NCBI RefSeq assembly: GCF_902493135.1
Contig: NZ_CABUOD010000033.1
Coordinates: forward strand, 1-52,160
Direction: 5' to 3'
Source of the DNA: an uncultured Parabacteroides sp.
GTDB lineage: Bacteria; Bacteroidota; Bacteroidia; Bacteroidales; Tannerellaceae
DNA length: 52,160 nt
Shown piece after piece: positions 32,118 through 39,941 of the stretch. A program made the translations under genes and the position numbers. The notes beneath the pieces were generated by a model. It was not told where the DNA came from, made no database searches, and saw only the letters and a list, made by a program, of their open reading frames with translations. Within the stretch, counting starts at the first letter, position 1. Each line of letters begins with the position of its first letter.

Positions 32118-34064
32118 TTATTTATCCAATTCCTTCATGAGCATTTCCTTCATCTTATCCGCTCCCATGAATCCGACTTGGAAATGGGTCGGCGTACCGT
32201 CTTTGGCGATGATCATGTAAGAAGGAACACCCTGCACGCCGAATTTATTGCAGATATACGTCCATTGTGCATCCGTCATCCGGTAATGTTCGCCCTTGAT
32301 ATCCGGTATCATCTGTTCCCAAGTGCCTTTCGGGGAGTTCTCGCCTGCCAGGTAGAGGAAGACGATATCCTTGCCGGCGAAATCTTTCTTGACAGGTTCG
32401 GACGCTCTCATCGCGGCTTTACACGGGCCGCACCAGGTCGCCCAGAAATCGACAAACACAACTTTGCCCCGGTAAGGCGTGGTGATGGCGTTGAACAGTT
32501 CCTCGGCCGGGATGTCGGCGATGTTCACACGGTTGACGGTGTAGCCGGATTTCTTTTTGTTTTCTTCGATTGTCTGCTTGACCTTGTTGTTCATCTGCGT
32601 GAGTGCTTCCTGGATGACCGGGGATATTTTCCCGGCCTGCGCGATCTCCTCGTCGCTTAGCGGACGGAATTCTTTTATCGGTTGGGATAGGCGTTGTGCG
32701 GCAAGGAGGTCGAAAAGAATCCCGTTGTCTGTCCCCATAACCTTGATGAGATCGGCGGTGTTATCGGGGGCTTTCTCTCCGGCGGCCCTGTCTTCTCCGG
32801 TGAAGTTCGTATATTGCAGGTAGGAGATCAGATAAGTGAAAGAGCCGTCATACAGCAGGTACGGATCGTTGCTTATCAACTCCGGGATGAAATCGTAATA
32901 TTCTATAGCCGGTATCACCTTTTTGTCTTTGGGTATCACTGAGTCGCGCGGAATCTGGTTGACAGTACGATAAGCGTACTCCATCATTCCGCTGATGCCA
33001 AGCAATTGTTCCGCCAAGTCTTTTTTCAGGCTGTTATGCAGGAGCGTGCGGTAAGCGTCGCTTAATTCCGTATGGCTGTCCAGTACGGCTTTTTCCTTCT
33101 GGTAACGATCCATCCAGTAAGCCTTGAACTGATTTGCATCCATCGTGCTGATATCGGAAAACATCTGCATATAGTCTTCCTGGGATTTGGGGGAGACGGA
33201 TACAAAACGAAGGGAAGAATTGCTGGATTCGTTGTTTAGCGCCGCCAAAGCCCCGGTGAAATAATATTTCTCGCCTAATGACGGTTTGTCTTTCTGCTTT
33301 TTGGACTGTGAACGGCAAATCTCCGGCATGTTGATTTCTACGGAAGTCGTTTCTCCCGGTTTCAGATATATCAGGCCGTTCATAAAGTTGCTGGAGATGT
33401 TCAGGCTTGTAGAATAATACAGTGGGACTTCCAACGTGAAGTTCCCATCCGGTTGTACCGTAATATTATATTCTTCCGTGCCCCCGTTCAACAAGTTGAA
33501 ATTCCAAGCGCGTCCCTTCAGGTTCATGTCCGGTTTATAGTCGGCGATATGTCCTTTCAGTACAGCCGTGCCGTTTTTGAATTCCGGCTTTTCCAGTACC
33601 GGGGTTTCAACAGGGTTCTTTTTCCCTGCCAGGGAAGAGTAGGCTGGTGAACCGTCCAGCCGGATGTTCCATATCTTGTAGGCGCCTTCTACGTCTCCTT
33701 CGGAAAAGTCAACGGCTTTCGTCCCTTTCGGCAATGGCGGGAATATCAGGCGGAAAGAGGCCTCTCCCGATTCCGGCATCCAGAACTTTTCGCTCAGGTT
33801 GATGCCGTCGCCTGCCTTGATCGGATAGGTTTTGCCGTCGGCCTGCAAGGTAGTTTCCTTCGCGACCTGTATCCAGTATTTCGGGTGGTAGTAAGCGTCG
33901 ATATAAAAGACCGTGGCGGTATCGCTCAGTACGATTTTATCTATTTCCAGTGTCGTCGAGTTCCAAGCGTCGAAAGCCGGTTGTTCGACTACGCGTTCCT
34001 GTGCCTGCAATCCAGTGAAGCAAAGAAGGAACATAAGTAAGTAAAGTCCGTGTTTCATATTCAT
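32118..34064 (-). CDS. Exported protein with C-terminal TlpA-like thioredoxin domain
   Basis: About 648 residues from ATG 34064 (or 34058: MKHGLYLLMFLLCFTGLQAQ, a signal peptide). The N-terminal ~480 residues are strand-rich then helical and of unknown family. The C-terminal domain has the redox motif in VDFWATWCGPC (about 544-548) and the cis-proline region GVPSYMI. Such periplasmic thiol-disulfide proteins reduce or isomerise disulfides of exported proteins. It is co-transcribed with the SUMF1 fusion, whose N-terminus resembles the DUF4369 domain usually attached to these thioredoxins; the two may act on the same substrates. Confidence 0.9.
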   Translation of the reverse strand: MNMKHGLYLLMFLLCFTGLQAQERVVEQPAFDAWNSTTLEIDKIVLSDTATVFYIDAYYHPKYWIQVAKETTLQADGKTYPIKAGDGINLSEKFWMPESGEASFRLIFPPLPKGTKAVDFSEGDVEGAYKIWNIRLDGSPAYSSLAGKKNPVETPVLEKPEFKNGTAVLKGHIADYKPDMNLKGRAWNFNLLNGGTEEYNITVQPDGNFTLEVPLYYSTSLNISSNFMNGLIYLKPGETTSVEINMPEICRSQSKKQKDKPSLGEKYYFTGALAALNNESSNSSLRFVSVSPKSQEDYMQMFSDISTMDANQFKAYWMDRYQKEKAVLDSHTELSDAYRTLLHNSLKKDLAEQLLGISGMMEYAYRTVNQIPRDSVIPKDKKVIPAIEYYDFIPELISNDPYLLYDGSFTYLISYLQYTNFTGEDRAAGEKAPDNTADLIKVMGTDNGILFDLLAAQRLSQPIKEFRPLSDEEIAQAGKISPVIQEALTQMNNKVKQTIEENKKKSGYTVNRVNIADIPAEELFNAITTPYRGKVVFVDFWATWCGPCKAAMRASEPVKKDFAGKDIVFLYLAGENSPKGTWEQMIPDIKGEHYRMTDAQWTYICNKFGVQGVPSYMIIAKDGTPTHFQVGFMGADKMKEMLMKELDK

Positions 34065-34196
34065 TCGATTTATGATTAGTGCCGGCAATATACAAGTTTA
34101 TTTGATTTGGAATCATATGGAATACGACAATCTCGTAAACCGTAACATATCTTAATACATTACGGCTTCCTCTTCTCCTTTTATAACATTTCAGGC

Positions 34197-34880
34197 TTAA
34201 ATCACGGTCTCCGTTACCACCTGTCCGTCGAACAGGTTGATGATGCGGGATGCGAATCCGGCATCGTGCTGGCTGTGCGTCACCATGACGATCGTCGTCC
34301 CTTCCTTGTTCAGTTCGTTAAGCAGATTCATCACTTCCTGCCCGTTTTTGCTGTCCAGGTTACCGGTAGGTTCATCGGCAAGGATCAATTTCGGATTGGC
34401 CACTACGGCGCGGGCAATGGCGACACGCTGTTGCTGGCCGCCGGACAACTGCTGCGGGAAATGCTTTTCGCGGTGCACGATAGCCATCCGTTCCATCGCT
34501 TCCTGCACTTTCTTTTTCCGTTCGGTGGCCGAAACACCCATATAAAGCAGAGGTAGTTCAATATTCTCGTACACGTTCAACTCGTCGATCAGATTGAAAC
34601 TCTGGAAGACGAAACCGATAATCCCCTTGCGCAGCTTCGTCCGCTGGGCTTCCGTATATTGGGAAACTTCGATCCCGTTCAGGTAATATTCTCCGGTAGT
34701 CGGGTTGTCCAGTAGTCCTAAGATGTTCAGCAACGTAGATTTACCGCATCCGGAAGGTCCCATAACGGCAACGAACTCTCCTTCTTTGACTTCTATGCTT
34801 ACTTTGTTCAGCGCCAACGTCTCCACCTCTTCCGTCCGGAAGATCTTTTCTAATGCAACTGTTTTAATCATGGTTTTCAA
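34197..34880 (-). CDS. ABC transporter ATP-binding protein (MacB/LolD type)
   Basis: 227 residues, the length of the MacB/LolD ATPase subfamily that powers FtsX-type permeases. Walker A GPSGCGKST (41-49), Q-loop FQS (about 92-94), signature LSGGQQQR (145-152), Walker B LILADEP (165-171) and the switch His in VMVTHSQ are intact. An ATG 3 codons in is an alternative start. It is not adjacent to any permease: the nearest are at 39942 and 42373 (same strand, 5 kb upstream in transcription) and at 17570. It may serve all three. Confidence 0.93.
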   Translation of the reverse strand: MKTMIKTVALEKIFRTEEVETLALNKVSIEVKEGEFVAVMGPSGCGKSTLLNILGLLDNPTTGEYYLNGIEVSQYTEAQRTKLRKGIIGFVFQSFNLIDELNVYENIELPLLYMGVSATERKKKVQEAMERMAIVHREKHFPQQLSGGQQQRVAIARAVVANPKLILADEPTGNLDSKNGQEVMNLLNELNKEGTTIVMVTHSQHDAGFASRIINLFDGQVVTETVI

Positions 34881-34904
34881 CTGTTTTGTTTATGAGTAGT
34901 GATG

Positions 34905-34912
34905 CAAAAGTC
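34905..34912 (-). promoter_or_regulatory. Weak -7 element for the ABC ATPase
   Basis: GACTTTTG on the minus strand is one mismatch from TAnnTTTG and lies 24 bp before the ATG. No -33 element seen. Confidence 0.3.
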
Positions 34913-35077
34913 GTGCCATAATCATAAGTTTCTTATATGTAATGGATTATCGCTTGATCGGAATCCTGCAACTGTGCTTGTCCGCACGGATGGAGTTCGG
35001 AAACGCACGATTATTCTCCCGGGCCTCATAAGAAAATCTTTTTGTTCCTTATAGGAAAAGATCGTTAGATGCCGTAT

Positions 35078-35175
35078 AATTCTTTAATCACAACCGGCGA
35101 TTTTATAATCAGCGGCGGTGATTTTATAATCGTCGGTGCTGATTATGTAATCGCCGCCGCTGATTATAGAATAAT
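35078..35175. repeat. Repeat array 2: 21-bp units with a GATTTTATAATC dyad
   Basis: Units begin at 35078, 35099, 35120, 35141 and 35162, exactly 21 bp apart; the last is cut short. Each has a 12-bp dyad core (GATTTTATAATC twice, GATTATGTAATC, GATTATAGAATA; the first is degenerate, AATTCTTTAATC) and a 9-bp GC-rich linker (AGCGGCGGT, GTCGGTGCT, GCCGCCGCT). The first and third of these linkers are near reverse complements, so the whole array also has mirror symmetry. It lies between the divergent ABC ATPase and nudC genes. Confidence 0.85.
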
Positions 35176-35264
35176 AAGGCACTTGGCGAAGATTTATTAC
35201 TTATGCGATACGTTTTCTTGTGCGATAGGAAACAATAGAGATACCAATGTGGGGGTTTTTTTCG

Positions 35265-35272
35265 TATGTTTG
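35265..35272 (+). promoter_or_regulatory. -7 element for nudC
   Basis: TATGTTTG fits TAnnTTTG, 24 bp before the ATG at 35297. The -33 region has no clear TTTG. Confidence 0.5.
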
Positions 35273-35296
35273 TCCCCGATATAAAGAATCAGACGT

Positions 35297-36085
35297 ATGG
35301 AAATGACAAATAACGCTCCTCTATATTGGTATGTTTTCTACAATGACCAACTTTTGCTGCAAAAGAAAGCCGGTGGTGGCTATGCAATTCCTTTTATGGA
35401 TAAATCGCCTGTAGAGACGTATGGCCGTGCGTCTCTACTCCAGAGGGTCGAAATGCAGGACGGGACGGTGGCGATGGCTGTTTCGACCGACGAGCCGCTG
35501 GAAGAGACGGACGTTTACCTGCCGATGGGACTTCGGGCCTCTTACGATCATATAGACCGCTACTTCTATGACCAGGCGGGGAAGGCCTACGAGATACTCT
35601 ATTGGGACCGGCACAGCCGCTTCTGTCCGGCTTGCGGGACGCCGACGGAACAGAAGGGACCGATCGTGAAGAAGTGTCCCGCTTGCGGATATGAGATCTA
35701 TCCGGCAGTGTCGCCCGCTATTCTTGTCTTGATCCGGAAAGGCGAGGAAATCCTGTTGGTGCATGCACGTAATTTCCGGGGGACGTTCCATGGGCTTGTG
35801 GCCGGTTTCCTGGAAACGGGCGAGACGTTGGAGCAGTGCGTGGAACGTGAAGTGCGGGAGGAAACCGGATTGACGATCCGCGACATCACTTACTTCGGCA
35901 ATCAGCCCTGGCCTTATCCGAGCAACCTGATGATCGGTTTTATTGCCGATTATGTCAGCGGGGAGATCAAATTGCAGGATGAGGAGTTGAGCTCCGGTTC
36001 GTTCTTCTCGAAAGACAACCTGCCGGAGATACCGCGCAAACTGAGCTTGGCGCGGAGGATGATTGACTGGTGGTTGGAAAATTAA
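35297..36085 (+). CDS. nudC: NAD(+)/NADH pyrophosphatase
   Basis: 262 residues. Hydrolyses NAD(H) to NMN(H) and AMP; some family members remove NAD caps from RNA. A zinc ribbon (C110, C113, C127, C130) separates the N-terminal domain from the Nudix domain. The Nudix box is intact: GFLETGETLEQCVEREVREE then TGL (about 170-192). The NudC-specific motif following it is NQPWPYPSNLM (about 202-212), matching the SQPWPFPxS signature. Single gene; AT-rich tandem repeats follow its stop. Confidence 0.95.
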   Translation: MEMTNNAPLYWYVFYNDQLLLQKKAGGGYAIPFMDKSPVETYGRASLLQRVEMQDGTVAMAVSTDEPLEETDVYLPMGLRASYDHIDRYFYDQAGKAYEILYWDRHSRFCPACGTPTEQKGPIVKKCPACGYEIYPAVSPAILVLIRKGEEILLVHARNFRGTFHGLVAGFLETGETLEQCVEREVREETGLTIRDITYFGNQPWPYPSNLMIGFIADYVSGEIKLQDEELSSGSFFSKDNLPEIPRKLSLARRMIDWWLEN

Positions 36086-36108
36086 GAATTAAAAATTAAG
36101 AATTAAAA
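36081..36108. repeat. 14-bp AT-rich tandem repeat after nudC
   Basis: ATTAAGAATTAAAA occurs twice in direct tandem (36081-36094 and 36095-36108), starting inside the stop codon region of nudC. Similar AT-rich runs are common between Bacteroidales genes. Confidence 0.6.
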
Positions 36109-36140
36109 AATTGGGATTAAATCATAAATCACTGTTTATT

Positions 36141-38285
36141 ATGAAACGAACGACTTTGTTTATCTCTTGCCTGTGCCTGTTGGCGATGGCGTTCGGTGCA
36201 GAAAGCGCCGCTTCGCAGGTGACGCGTGCCGATTATGAGCGTGCCGACACGATCCTGAAATGTTCCGACCGGGTCTATTCTCCCGCTATCCGTCCCGAAT
36301 GGATAGACAGCTCCCACTATTTCTGGTATAAGAACCATGAGAAGGAGGGAGATTTCTACTATCTTGTCAATGCGGAGAGCGGAAAGAAGCAACGTGCCGC
36401 AGATAAGAAAGGATTGGCGGCATTTTTCTCCAAAAAGCAAAAGAATTTGGTCGAATCCCTGCTGAAAGAGGAAGAGAAGAGGCCGGACCGCTGGCGCCGC
36501 CGCGGAGAAGCTCCGGCTCCTGTCGTTTCGCCTGATAAGAAATGGGAAGCGTATGTGAAAGACAACAACCTCTATATCTCTCCTGTCCGGGATGAGAAAG
36601 AGAAGGATAAGCCGAAAGAAGAGATTGCCCTGACGATGGACGGCACGACTAACCTGCGCTATGATGCCTGGTCGATCATCTGGTCGCCCGACTCCCGCAA
36701 GCTGGCGACGGTGAAGGTGCGCGACGTACAGGAACGCCGTATTCCGCTGGTCGAATCCAGTCCGTCCAGCCAAAAGCAACCGATCCTGCAATGGCGCGAT
36801 TACGCGAAGCCGGGGGATGTATTGCCTGTTTACCTGCCTGTCCTTTTTGACGTAGAGGCACGCAAACAGGTGGCACTGAATGTCGCTCCTTATGAAAACC
36901 AGTTCTATCTGAACCTGACCGGTTGGCGTGAAGACAGCCGCGCTTTTACGTTCGAGTTCAACCAGCGCGGCCATCAGCGTTATGTGATTGGCGAAGTGAG
37001 TGCGGCCGACGGTTCTATCCGCCATCTGGTGGACGAGCAGACAAAGACTTTTATCTATTATTATAACAACTACCGATACGACCTCGACGACGGAAAAGAA
37101 CTGCTCTGGATCTCCGAGCGGGACGGATGGCGTCATCTTTACCTGATAGACGGCACGAACGGGCAGGTGAAACGACAGGTGACGAAGGGCGAATGGGTGG
37201 TTCGCCAGGTCGATCACGTGGATGAGGCGAACCGGGTTGTCTACTTCACCGCTTCGGGTTTCAACAAAGGCGAAGATCCTTACAACCTGCATTACTGCCG
37301 GGTTAACCTGGACGGAACGGGCTTTACCGATATGACTCCTGAGAACGGGAATCACCGTGTGACCTTCTCTGCCGACCGTTCTTATTTTACCGATGTCTAT
37401 TCCCGTCCCGACCTGCCGCCTGTCAGCCAGTTGAAGCGGACTTCGGATGCGTCTGTGGTTGCCGGATTGCAGAAGTGCGATGTGAGTGCGTTGCAGGCGG
37501 AAGGCTGGCAGATACCGGAAGTGTTCTGTGCGAAAGGCCGGGACGGACAGACGGATATCTGGGGGAACATTTATCGCCCGATGCACTTCGATGCTTCCAA
37601 ATCCTATCCGGTCGTAGAGTTTATCTATGCCGGCCCGCACGATTCGCATGTGGATAAGGATTTCAAGCCGGCCCATCATCTGGTCTCCAAACTGGTGGAA
37701 CTCGGCTTCATCGTTGTTTCGATCGACGGGATGGGGACATCCAACCGCTCGAAGGCTTTCCATGATGTATGCTGGAAGAACCTGAAAGATGCCGGTTTCC
37801 CGGATCGTATCGCCTGGATGAAAGCGGCAGGTGCGAAGTACAAGTACATGGATCTGGATCGTGCCGGCATCTATGGCTGGTCGGCCGGAGGTCAGAATGC
37901 GATGGCGGCTCTGCTGTTCCATAACGATTTCTATAAGGTTGCGGTCGCCCTTTGCGGTTGCCATGACAACCGGATGGATAAAATCTGGTGGAACGAACAG
38001 TGGATGGGCTATCCGATCGACGCCTCTTATAGCGCCTCCTCCAATGTCGACAATGCTCACTGCCTGAAAGGCAAGTTGCTCCTGATCAACGGCGAACTGG
38101 ACGACAACGTCGATCCGGCTTCCACCTTGCAGGTTGTCAGCGCCTTGATGAAAGCGAACAAGAACTTCGAACAGCTTTACCTGCCGGGCAAGACACACAG
38201 CCTCGGCGGCCCGTTCGAAATGCACAAAATGCACGATTTCTTCGTCAAGAACTTGTTGGGGCAGGAGCCGCCGGAGTGGGAGTAG
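36141..38285 (+). CDS. Exported dipeptidyl-peptidase IV-like S9 peptidase
   Basis: About 714 residues from ATG 36141 (MKRTTLFISCLCLLAMAFGA, a signal peptide); the open frame begins 10 codons earlier without a good signal. The N-terminal propeller is the DPPIV_N type (TNLRYDAWSIIWSPDSRKLA; DGKELLWISERDGWRHLYL). The hydrolase domain has GWSAGG (about S581), NGELDDNVDP (about D654) and PGKTHSLGG (about H686), so the triad is complete. Likely periplasmic, removing N-terminal dipeptides, often after proline or alanine. Bacteroidales DPP4-like enzymes act on dietary and host peptides. Confidence 0.93.
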   Translation: MKRTTLFISCLCLLAMAFGAESAASQVTRADYERADTILKCSDRVYSPAIRPEWIDSSHYFWYKNHEKEGDFYYLVNAESGKKQRAADKKGLAAFFSKKQKNLVESLLKEEEKRPDRWRRRGEAPAPVVSPDKKWEAYVKDNNLYISPVRDEKEKDKPKEEIALTMDGTTNLRYDAWSIIWSPDSRKLATVKVRDVQERRIPLVESSPSSQKQPILQWRDYAKPGDVLPVYLPVLFDVEARKQVALNVAPYENQFYLNLTGWREDSRAFTFEFNQRGHQRYVIGEVSAADGSIRHLVDEQTKTFIYYYNNYRYDLDDGKELLWISERDGWRHLYLIDGTNGQVKRQVTKGEWVVRQVDHVDEANRVVYFTASGFNKGEDPYNLHYCRVNLDGTGFTDMTPENGNHRVTFSADRSYFTDVYSRPDLPPVSQLKRTSDASVVAGLQKCDVSALQAEGWQIPEVFCAKGRDGQTDIWGNIYRPMHFDASKSYPVVEFIYAGPHDSHVDKDFKPAHHLVSKLVELGFIVVSIDGMGTSNRSKAFHDVCWKNLKDAGFPDRIAWMKAAGAKYKYMDLDRAGIYGWSAGGQNAMAALLFHNDFYKVAVALCGCHDNRMDKIWWNEQWMGYPIDASYSASSNVDNAHCLKGKLLLINGELDDNVDPASTLQVVSALMKANKNFEQLYLPGKTHSLGGPFEMHKMHDFFVKNLLGQEPPEWE

Positions 38286-38286
38286 C

Positions 38287-38793
38287 CTAACGGTTCTCTA
38301 TCTCATCCAGCCAGATCTCCAGGCAAACCTGAGGAAACAGCTCCATTGTTTCCTGTACGGTGGTCGATGATTTCATCCGGTTGGCAATCTCGTCTGCCGT
38401 ATTGGGATAGGCTGTTTCGATCAGATCGTTCAGGATGAAAGAGAAGAAAGGTGGATTCCGCTTTAGATAGCGGTCCATTAACAGATAGCAGGTAGCGGGA
38501 GAGGATGACAAGACTTGATTTTTCAAGTCGGCGTACTCTTCCGTTTCCATATACTGATAGGGAGTATTTTCCAATCCCATTTCATCGCACTTGGTGAGGA
38601 AGGAATTGAATTTCTCATTGAACAGTCTCTTTTCCGTGCGGGAAGCCATTTTTACCCCTGCGTTGATGCGGGTGCGGAGGTCAGGTGTTACCTTGAAAAC
38701 ATCCGGCTCCGAATAGTCTTCATTATTGCATGCTCCCAGCATGGCAATGATGAAAAATGCCAACAGCGTAGCTAATAGTTGTATTTTTGTCAT
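38287..38793 (-). CDS. Small lipoprotein of unknown function
   Basis: 168 residues. MTKIQLLATLLAFFIIAMLGAC is a lipoprotein signal with the Cys at residue 22. The rest is helical and charged (NAGVKMASRTEKRLFNEKF; NDLIETAYPNTADEIANRMK) with no motif I recognise. It starts one base after the convergent peptidase stop codon on the other strand and stands alone. Confidence 0.8.
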   Translation of the reverse strand: MTKIQLLATLLAFFIIAMLGACNNEDYSEPDVFKVTPDLRTRINAGVKMASRTEKRLFNEKFNSFLTKCDEMGLENTPYQYMETEEYADLKNQVLSSSPATCYLLMDRYLKRNPPFFSFILNDLIETAYPNTADEIANRMKSSTTVQETMELFPQVCLEIWLDEIENR

Positions 38794-38899
38794 AATCTGT
38801 TTTCGATTAATGTTTCTTGTATAACTATAAGACGTTATTTGACACTGAATTGTTGCAAAATAATACGACTTTTTTTAATAAAGTTATGCTATGGGCTGT

Positions 38900-39553
38900 T
38901 TAGTTCATCGGAGCAGAGGCGGTTACGTGCGTCGTGTCTTTTAACTGTAACGAGTCCTTGCGCAATAAAAGCGTATCCTGTCCGGCTATATCCGGATTAT
39001 CTTTAGCGAATTTCTTCTTCTTTTTGATGATGTCGGGGGTTGGCAGATTGTTGTAATTCTTCCATGTCCCGTCTCTTTTGGCATTACGTTTGTGTATATA
39101 ACTCTTTCTGCTGGTCATTTCTGCGAAGTCGAAAGTGACGAAGCCTGTGTTATGAGAACGGTTCATAGGATCGCTTTTCCATGCTTCGAGCATATTCTTG
39201 TAGACCGGTAAAAATTTACCGGGAGGAGGAGTGTACAACCAGAAAACGCCGGGAGGCAGGTCCTTTAATGCCTTTTTACGATGGACCGAATCCGTTTGTA
39301 TGTATTCGGTAAAATCTTTGAGGATGGGCAACGGGGTTACCGGCGACATCTTCATATCGGAAGCCGGTTCATCCAGGTTTAGAAAAGAACCTGATTGAAT
39401 CGCTTTCATCGTCTCAGGATTCAGTTCCAGCTTTTCTTTGCCGGACAGAACGTTCTGGAGCCAGACTGAATCCTTTTTTGTCCACTGCTGTGCAGATATA
39501 TAATCGGCGCCTTTCAGACAAATCAACATCACTATAAGTAGCTGTTTGTGCAT
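38900..39553 (-). CDS. Small exported protein of unknown function (possibly DUF4858)
   Basis: 217 residues with a signal peptide (LLIVMLICLKGADYISAQQ). The body includes PPGVFWLYTPPPGKFLPVYKN and GFVTFDFAEMTSRKSYIHKRN, then a Lys-rich stretch (TPDIIKKKKKFAKDN). I suspect DUF4858 but cannot confirm it. It follows the thioredoxin remnant at 39560-39755 by 6 bp, so the two were probably once co-transcribed. Confidence 0.78.
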   Translation of the reverse strand: MHKQLLIVMLICLKGADYISAQQWTKKDSVWLQNVLSGKEKLELNPETMKAIQSGSFLNLDEPASDMKMSPVTPLPILKDFTEYIQTDSVHRKKALKDLPPGVFWLYTPPPGKFLPVYKNMLEAWKSDPMNRSHNTGFVTFDFAEMTSRKSYIHKRNAKRDGTWKNYNNLPTPDIIKKKKKFAKDNPDIAGQDTLLLRKDSLQLKDTTHVTASAPMN

Positions 39554-39559
39554 GTTATA

Positions 39560-39755
39560 TTATTGCATCACCTTTTTGACTCTTGCTTTTAACTCTTCAC
39601 CTCTCAGGTTGCGGCGTTTCAGCCCGGCACGGTCCGCACCAGCTTGTCCAAAAGTCAACCTGCGTGTGTTTCCCTTTTCCTACATAATCGTCCTGATTCT
39701 TGTTGACGAAGCCGGTCAACATGGCTATATAGGCCGGTTCCCATTCCTCAAGCAT
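39560..39755 (-). pseudogene. Remnant of a TlpA-like thioredoxin gene with an internal deletion
   Basis: Reading the minus strand from ATG 39755 gives 52 codons: MLEEWEPAYIAMLTGFVNKN, then YVGKGKHTQVDFWTSWCGPC and RAETPQPER, stop at 39597. This is the N-terminal part of a thioredoxin fold with the intact WCGPC motif. In another frame the same DNA continues NLRGEELKARVKKVMQ to a stop at 39560, which is the usual C-terminal helix of TlpA-type proteins. About 100 codons between the two parts are missing and the frame is broken, so this is a decayed gene rather than a short peptide. A functional relative is at 32118-34064. Confidence 0.75.
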
Positions 39756-39941
39756 AAAATTCGTGAAATATTAATGTAAATAATTTATAGAGCGAATATA
39801 AAACAACTTATGGTGCTATATGATATAATTAGTGTAATTTGTCTTATCAATTTAAAATGTTAATTGTTTTTGGGATGTGTTGACTTAATTAGTTTTTGCT
39901 TTTCTTTTTTATTGTTTTCTTTATACTATCGTATCGTGTTT

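Noticed and set aside
36129..38234. Very long minus-strand open frame (701 codons) opposite the S9 peptidase
   Set aside because: The plus strand encodes a complete DPP4-like enzyme with catalytic motifs; the minus frame has no domain, is His/Arg/Ile-rich as expected for an antisense shadow, and reflects high-GC codon use.
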